The notes under the pieces are model-generated. The model did no database searches, was not told where the DNA came from, and saw only the letters and a list, made by a program, of their open reading frames with translations. A program made the translations under genes and the position numbers. Shown here one piece after another: positions 6,389 to 9,237 of a DNA stretch of 9,237 bases. The stretch's first letter is position 1; each line of letters opens with the position of its first letter. Origin of the DNA: Pontimonas sp. (GTDB lineage: Bacteria > Actinomycetota > Actinomycetes > Actinomycetales > Microbacteriaceae); assembly GCA_017852615.1 (NCBI GenBank), contig JAFMKX010000020.1, positions 8,863 to 18,099 on the forward strand, in the 5' to 3' direction.

Positions 6389-7807
6389 ATGTCGTCCCGA
6401 ATTGTCGTCATTGGGGCAGGCCTGGGCGGGCTGGCGGCATCAGCCTTATTAGCCAGAGCGGGTCACCAGGTCACGGTCCTGGAAGGCCAAGACTGGGTGG
6501 GGGGTAAAAGCCGCCGTATCGAACTTGATGGCCAACGCCTCGACACGGGACCCTCTTTGGTCACCTTCCCCGAGGTGTGGCGAACGGTGCTGCGCACCTA
6601 TGACGAATTGGGCCCCAAGGGGACTCCAGCCGCCGAGATCGCGGGCGTGACATTGGAAGCCCTGCCCGAAGTTGGGCGGTACTATTTTCGCGGCCAGCAG
6701 GCCAATCTTCCGGTGGAAGCTGGCCATCCTTGGCATGATGCGTGGGCCCGGTTTGAGGCCGAACACGGTTCTCTCGGCCCCGCGATTACCCATCTGCTCA
6801 CCGCAGATCCCTGGGATAAAGGCATTCTCCCGGCCATTGCCAAATTGCTCTCACGCTATGGCACAAGGCTTACGACGGCATCGTTCTTGGCCGGACTCGA
6901 TTGGATGCCAGAAGACCTCAAAGACGTGATTGCTATCCACACCCTCAACGCGGGTGTGGGCCCCGAGCAGACACTGGCCCTCTACGCCAGCATGGCGGCA
7001 GTGATGGCCAGTGATGGCGTGTGGGTGCCCCGCGGAGGGGTATATGAGATTGCTGCCGGCCTAGAAAAATTGGCCCTCGAGGCAGGCGTGGATATCCACA
7101 CCAGCGAAGCAGTTGTCCGGGTTGCCCCCAAGGAAGTAACCACGGCGAAAGATACCTACCACTGCGACTATGTCGTGAGTGCACTCGATGGCGGAATCCT
7201 TGAGTCGCTGATGGGTCGCCCAAAATCGAAACCCCCGGCTCGGCTCTCGTGTTCGGGGGTTGCGATATTTGGAGTGTTAGACGAGGAACTACCTCCTGAG
7301 GTGGTGACCCACTCGGTCATGATGCCGAATAATCCCGCTGATCTTTTTGACGCTTTGGGTAAGCGAGTAATGCCGAGCGAGACGATGGCTTTCTTGAATT
7401 ACTACCGCACCGGCGTGGTCTATCCCAACACCAAACCTGTGGCAGCCCTCTTACTCACAGCGCCCCCCAGCGGGCTCAGCGCAACAATCGATGATCCCTT
7501 TGTCGTTGCCGAATCGAAGCGCTTCTCGCACCTCTTGGGCTTGAAGCGACCCATCACCGAGATGATGACCCACCACAAAGTCTTAGACCCTCAATACTTT
7601 GAGGGCTTTGGTGCTGTGGGCGGCGCCCTCTATGGTGAACCAGCTCCGTGGTGGCGCAGTGGACCTTTTCACACACCCCCCTATAACAGCCCCAGAACGC
7701 CCTGGCTGTGGCGGGTGGGTTCTTCTGTTCACCCGGGAGGGGGAATTCCCGCAGTCCTGGGTGGGGTCATGATTTCCCTGCGGCGAATGCTCACCCGACT
7801 GGGCTAG
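6389..7807 (+). CDS. FAD-dependent carotenoid desaturase-like oxidoreductase (CrtI/CrtD type)
   Basis: A 472-residue flavoprotein. The FAD dinucleotide-binding motif GAGLGG is at residues 9-14, with Glu32 at the end of the second strand (VTVLE). GGKSR follows at 38-42 and DTGPS at 52-56, the phytoene-desaturase-family signature. Near the C-terminus VGSSVHPGGGIP (443-454) matches the FAD-contacting segment of CrtI proteins. The length is slightly below typical CrtI (about 490-510) and closer to CrtD, the 1-hydroxycarotenoid 3,4-desaturase. Beside a lycopene-elongase-like gene, a CrtD-like role in an acyclic C50 (bacterioruberin-type) pathway is attractive but inferred; CrtI-type desaturation or a related isomerase or oxidase is possible. 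The ATG lies four bases after the prenyltransferase stop, so the two genes are probably co-translated. Confidence 0.8.
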   Translation: MSSRIVVIGAGLGGLAASALLARAGHQVTVLEGQDWVGGKSRRIELDGQRLDTGPSLVTFPEVWRTVLRTYDELGPKGTPAAEIAGVTLEALPEVGRYYFRGQQANLPVEAGHPWHDAWARFEAEHGSLGPAITHLLTADPWDKGILPAIAKLLSRYGTRLTTASFLAGLDWMPEDLKDVIAIHTLNAGVGPEQTLALYASMAAVMASDGVWVPRGGVYEIAAGLEKLALEAGVDIHTSEAVVRVAPKEVTTAKDTYHCDYVVSALDGGILESLMGRPKSKPPARLSCSGVAIFGVLDEELPPEVVTHSVMMPNNPADLFDALGKRVMPSETMAFLNYYRTGVVYPNTKPVAALLLTAPPSGLSATIDDPFVVAESKRFSHLLGLKRPITEMMTHHKVLDPQYFEGFGAVGGALYGEPAPWWRSGPFHTPPYNSPRTPWLWRVGSSVHPGGGIPAVLGGVMISLRRMLTRLG

Positions 7808-7815
7808 ATTCCCTA

Positions 7816-7859
7816 TTTCCAGGTTTTCCTGTAGACTACTTTACAGGTTTTCCTGAAAA
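7816..7859. promoter_or_regulatory. Tandem palindromic operator of the toxin-antitoxin module
   Basis: Two identical 12-base palindromes, CAGGTTTTCCTG (7820-7831 and 7844-7855), are repeated with a 24-base period. Both are preceded by TTTN, and the second is followed by AAAA, extending its dyad. A further inverted repeat bridges them: CCTGTA (7828-7833) and TACAGG (7842-7847). Four CAGG/CCTG half-sites are thus spaced regularly just upstream of the antitoxin gene. TAGACT (7832-7837) and TACTTT (7837-7842) between the copies fit a -10 pattern, so binding would block transcription. AbiEi antitoxins are known to repress their own operon by cooperative binding to paired inverted repeats, which fits. 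Confidence 0.7.
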
Positions 7860-7867
7860 GAGGTGTC

Positions 7868-8497
7868 GTGAAAGGCAATGAACTCGTGTGGCGAACCCTC
7901 GCTGATCACGCTCTAGAAGGTGTGCGGCGGTGGGACAATCTTGCCGATCTTGGCTTCAAGGCCGGAGTGCCGGTATCGACTGCTCACTTGGCCACCCAGA
8001 GATTGGTAGACATCGGAGCGATGTCACGGTATTCCAGCGGCGGTTTCTCCGTGGTGAACCCGGAAAAGGTATTGACGTTGCTGTGCGCGTGGCGGAATCT
8101 TCGAAAAGACGCTATTGCTCACACGACCTTTGAGGGATTTCAGGATGTTGTGGAACGCCTCACTGTGCCCTTCGCGCGAGGAGGGCCCGATGCGGCAATC
8201 CATTTTCTTGGTGGATCCAATACTGTTGCCGATTTTTCGCAGACACTGGCGTATGTCAAAGCCCCTGTGGATGAAGTGACATGGCCTGAGGGCAATGAGG
8301 TTACGGTCTTGCCCATGGACGAGCGCGCGGCGTTGGATTGGGATGGATATTCGAGTGTGGCCCAAACCTACGCTGACCTGTTTGCGACTCCTGGATGGCA
8401 AGCATCTGAATTTCGTTTAGCACTGCACGATGAGTTTCTGGCTGTCCGAGATTGGGACCAACCGGAGGCTCACGATGGCGGTAATCAGCACAGATGA
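7868..8497 (+). CDS. AbiEi-like winged-helix antitoxin and autorepressor
   Basis: The 209-residue protein has an N-terminal winged helix-turn-helix (about residues 20-63). The putative recognition helix is at 36-47 (VSTAHLATQRLV), and the hairpin wing is at 52-62 (MSRYSSGGFSV). A linker and a C-terminal alpha/beta domain follow; its segment VAQTYADLFATPGWQASEFR resembles the C-terminal domain of AbiEi-family antitoxins of type IV systems. Family knowledge: such proteins repress the operon and counteract the nucleotidyltransferase toxin without needing a stable complex. The GTG start has AAGAGG (7858-7863) four bases upstream. The tandem operator lies immediately before it, and the gene overlaps the toxin gene by 23 bases. 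Similarity is recognised by pattern only and is distant from the lactococcal AbiEi; a generic regulator is the alternative. Confidence 0.7.
   Translation: MKGNELVWRTLADHALEGVRRWDNLADLGFKAGVPVSTAHLATQRLVDIGAMSRYSSGGFSVVNPEKVLTLLCAWRNLRKDAIAHTTFEGFQDVVERLTVPFARGGPDAAIHFLGGSNTVADFSQTLAYVKAPVDEVTWPEGNEVTVLPMDERAALDWDGYSSVAQTYADLFATPGWQASEFRLALHDEFLAVRDWDQPEAHDGGNQHR
8464..8468 (+). promoter_or_regulatory. Ribosome-binding site fixing the toxin start
   Basis: GGAGG lies inside the antitoxin coding sequence, six bases before ATG 8475. This spacing is ideal and selects 8475 over the in-frame ATG at 8430, which would add 15 unrelated residues and has no comparable site. Confidence 0.75.
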
Positions 8498-9158
8498 TGC
8501 CAACAAGCTCTGGACTCTCCTTGACCATCTGGGTCACGACCTAGAACCCTCAATCCTCATTGGCGGCTGGGCGACTCAGTTCCGCGTGGGTGGTGAGATC
8601 AGTAGAGATATCGATTTGATTATCAACAGTGCCTCCCTCCGAAGCACGTTGCCCAGAATTCTCCATGACTACAGTGAAAACTCTCATCACGGCGGGGATA
8701 GAAAAGGACGGGGTTCAGTACACGGGATTCATGTCGATGCCTATTTCCCTCACGAATCGCGACTGGGAGAAAAGTTACGTCTTGATGTCTCTGTCTTAGC
8801 CAGGCATACCGATGAAGAACTTGTCCGTGGCTGGTTGTTATTAACCCTCGAGGCTCATCTCGTGACGAAGTGTGCCGCACTCCTCGACCGGCCTGATAGT
8901 GAAAAAGGTGCCAAGGATGCGCGCGAAATTATCGCCTTGTTGAGCAAAGGCGTCGATGGCCCGCGAGCCGTAGAAATACTCTTGAGCGCTTCCTGCTCTA
9001 CACCTGAAGAGGTTGTGGGCCACCTCCGTACCCTTTTTACCCTCCTCCCGGAACGAGGCGGAGCAAACAAGGCTCTTCGTCGAAGCCTGGCCGATCAACG
9101 TCGGGAATGGATAGACGAGGCCCAACGCCAGATTCGACGCGAGGACAACACGACCTGA
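8475..9158 (+). CDS. AbiEii-like nucleotidyltransferase toxin
   Basis: The 227-residue protein has the minimal nucleotidyltransferase signature: a hydrophobic strand with GGW at residues 30-32, then R44-D45-I-D47-L with the metal-binding DxD. Candidate third carboxylates are Asp88 (HVDAY) or Asp104 (RLDVS). The helical C-terminal part has K132-x-x-A-L-L-x-R139 and K147-D148, matching the conserved K/R and KD motifs of AbiEii/AbiGii-type toxins. Related mycobacterial MenT toxins add nucleotides to tRNA 3' ends. The target here is unknown. The gene overlaps the antitoxin gene by 23 bases and has a strong ribosome site. GGWA also occurs in aminoglycoside and lincosamide nucleotidyltransferases, but the cognate wHTH partner and operator favour a toxin-antitoxin role. 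It ends 25 bases before the 3' end of a convergent tRNA gene. Confidence 0.75.
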   Translation: MAVISTDDANKLWTLLDHLGHDLEPSILIGGWATQFRVGGEISRDIDLIINSASLRSTLPRILHDYSENSHHGGDRKGRGSVHGIHVDAYFPHESRLGEKLRLDVSVLARHTDEELVRGWLLLTLEAHLVTKCAALLDRPDSEKGAKDAREIIALLSKGVDGPRAVEILLSASCSTPEEVVGHLRTLFTLLPERGGANKALRRSLADQRREWIDEAQRQIRREDNTT

Positions 9159-9183
9159 GAGTACATACTCAGAATTCGTACAG

Positions 9184-9237
9184 TGGCTCCGACCGGCATC
9201 GATCCGGTGACCTTTCGATTTTCAGTCGAACGCTCTA
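9184..9237 (-). tRNA. tRNA-Phe (GAA), 5' part outside window
   Basis: Read on the minus strand, the last 54 bases form the 3' portion of a tRNA: the end of the D stem, an anticodon stem TTCGA/TCGAA around the loop CTGAAAA (anticodon GAA at 9221-9223, phenylalanine), a five-base variable loop, a T stem ACCGG/CCGGT, and the 3' acceptor strand CGGAGCC with discriminator A (9184). CCA is not encoded (next bases CTG), so it would be added by the CCA-adding enzyme. The T loop reads ATCGATG, with A instead of the near-invariant T at position 54. The remaining 5' acceptor, D loop and part of the D stem lie beyond the window. Confidence 0.92.

Noticed and set aside
7741..7750. Perfect palindrome GGGAATTCCC
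   Set aside because: It is inside the desaturase gene and encodes the conserved Gly-Gly-Gly-Ile-Pro segment, so coding constraint explains it.
8430..8474. Longer N-terminus for the nucleotidyltransferase
   Set aside because: The in-frame ATG at 8430 lies deep in the antitoxin gene and lacks a ribosome site, while GGAGG at 8464-8468 serves ATG 8475.
9159..9170. Inverted repeat GAGTA-CA-TACTC as a terminator between toxin and tRNA
   Set aside because: The stem is AT-containing with only a two-base loop and no following T-run, so it is unlikely to terminate transcription.
1..9237. CRISPR array, insertion sequence or integrase
   Set aside because: No regularly spaced repeats of CRISPR size, no transposase or recombinase motifs, and no terminal inverted repeats were seen on either strand.

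Overview
The window looks like chromosomal DNA from an actinobacterium, most likely a moderate-GC relative of the Microbacteriaceae. The support is: frequent GTG starts, start/stop-overlapping genes, a three-subunit proton-translocating transhydrogenase (split alpha subunit), a bacterial acyl-CoA oxidase, a UbiA prenyltransferase paired with a carotenoid-type desaturase, and candidate leaderless promoters. GC looks to be in the mid-50s percent by eye. The taxonomic call is an inference.

Layout, left to right. (1) 1-735 is the 3' part of an acyl-CoA oxidase gene cut by the window edge, overlapping by four bases (GTGA) an isoprenylcysteine-methyltransferase-type membrane protein (732-1193). (2) 1194-1563 is mostly regulatory sequence. 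It holds a 24-bp interrupted palindrome over the -35 box of a candidate leaderless promoter, a 55-residue single-pass membrane protein (1306-1473), and the leader of the pnt operon. (3) 1564-4405 encodes the complete H+-translocating NAD(P) transhydrogenase (PntAA, PntAB, PntB), tightly coupled. A GC hairpin covers the pntB stop codon, and a YciI-domain protein and a classical SDR oxidoreductase follow closely. (4) 5545-7807 is a two-gene unit: a UbiA-family prenyltransferase resembling lycopene elongases (CrtEb/LyeJ), and an FAD-dependent CrtI/CrtD-type desaturase. Together they suggest C50 or otherwise elongated acyclic carotenoid synthesis. (5) 7808-9158 is an AbiE-like toxin-antitoxin module: two tandem copies of a CAGG-TTTT-CCTG operator, a winged-helix regulator/antitoxin, and an overlapping nucleotidyltransferase toxin. 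(6) The window ends in a tRNA-Phe(GAA) on the minus strand, whose 3' end lies 25 bases from the toxin stop codon.

Functionally, groups 1 to 4 read as housekeeping redox, lipid and pigment metabolism. Acyl-CoA oxidation, NADPH supply by transhydrogenase, an SDR that could use NADPH, and carotenoid assembly are all plausible in a light-exposed aerobic actinobacterium. The accessory part is the AbiE-like module placed next to a tRNA 3' end. It is the best candidate for a defence or stress system. The module type is known, but this divergent pair and its operator arrangement merit a closer look. No CRISPR array, insertion sequence, integrase or rRNA was seen.
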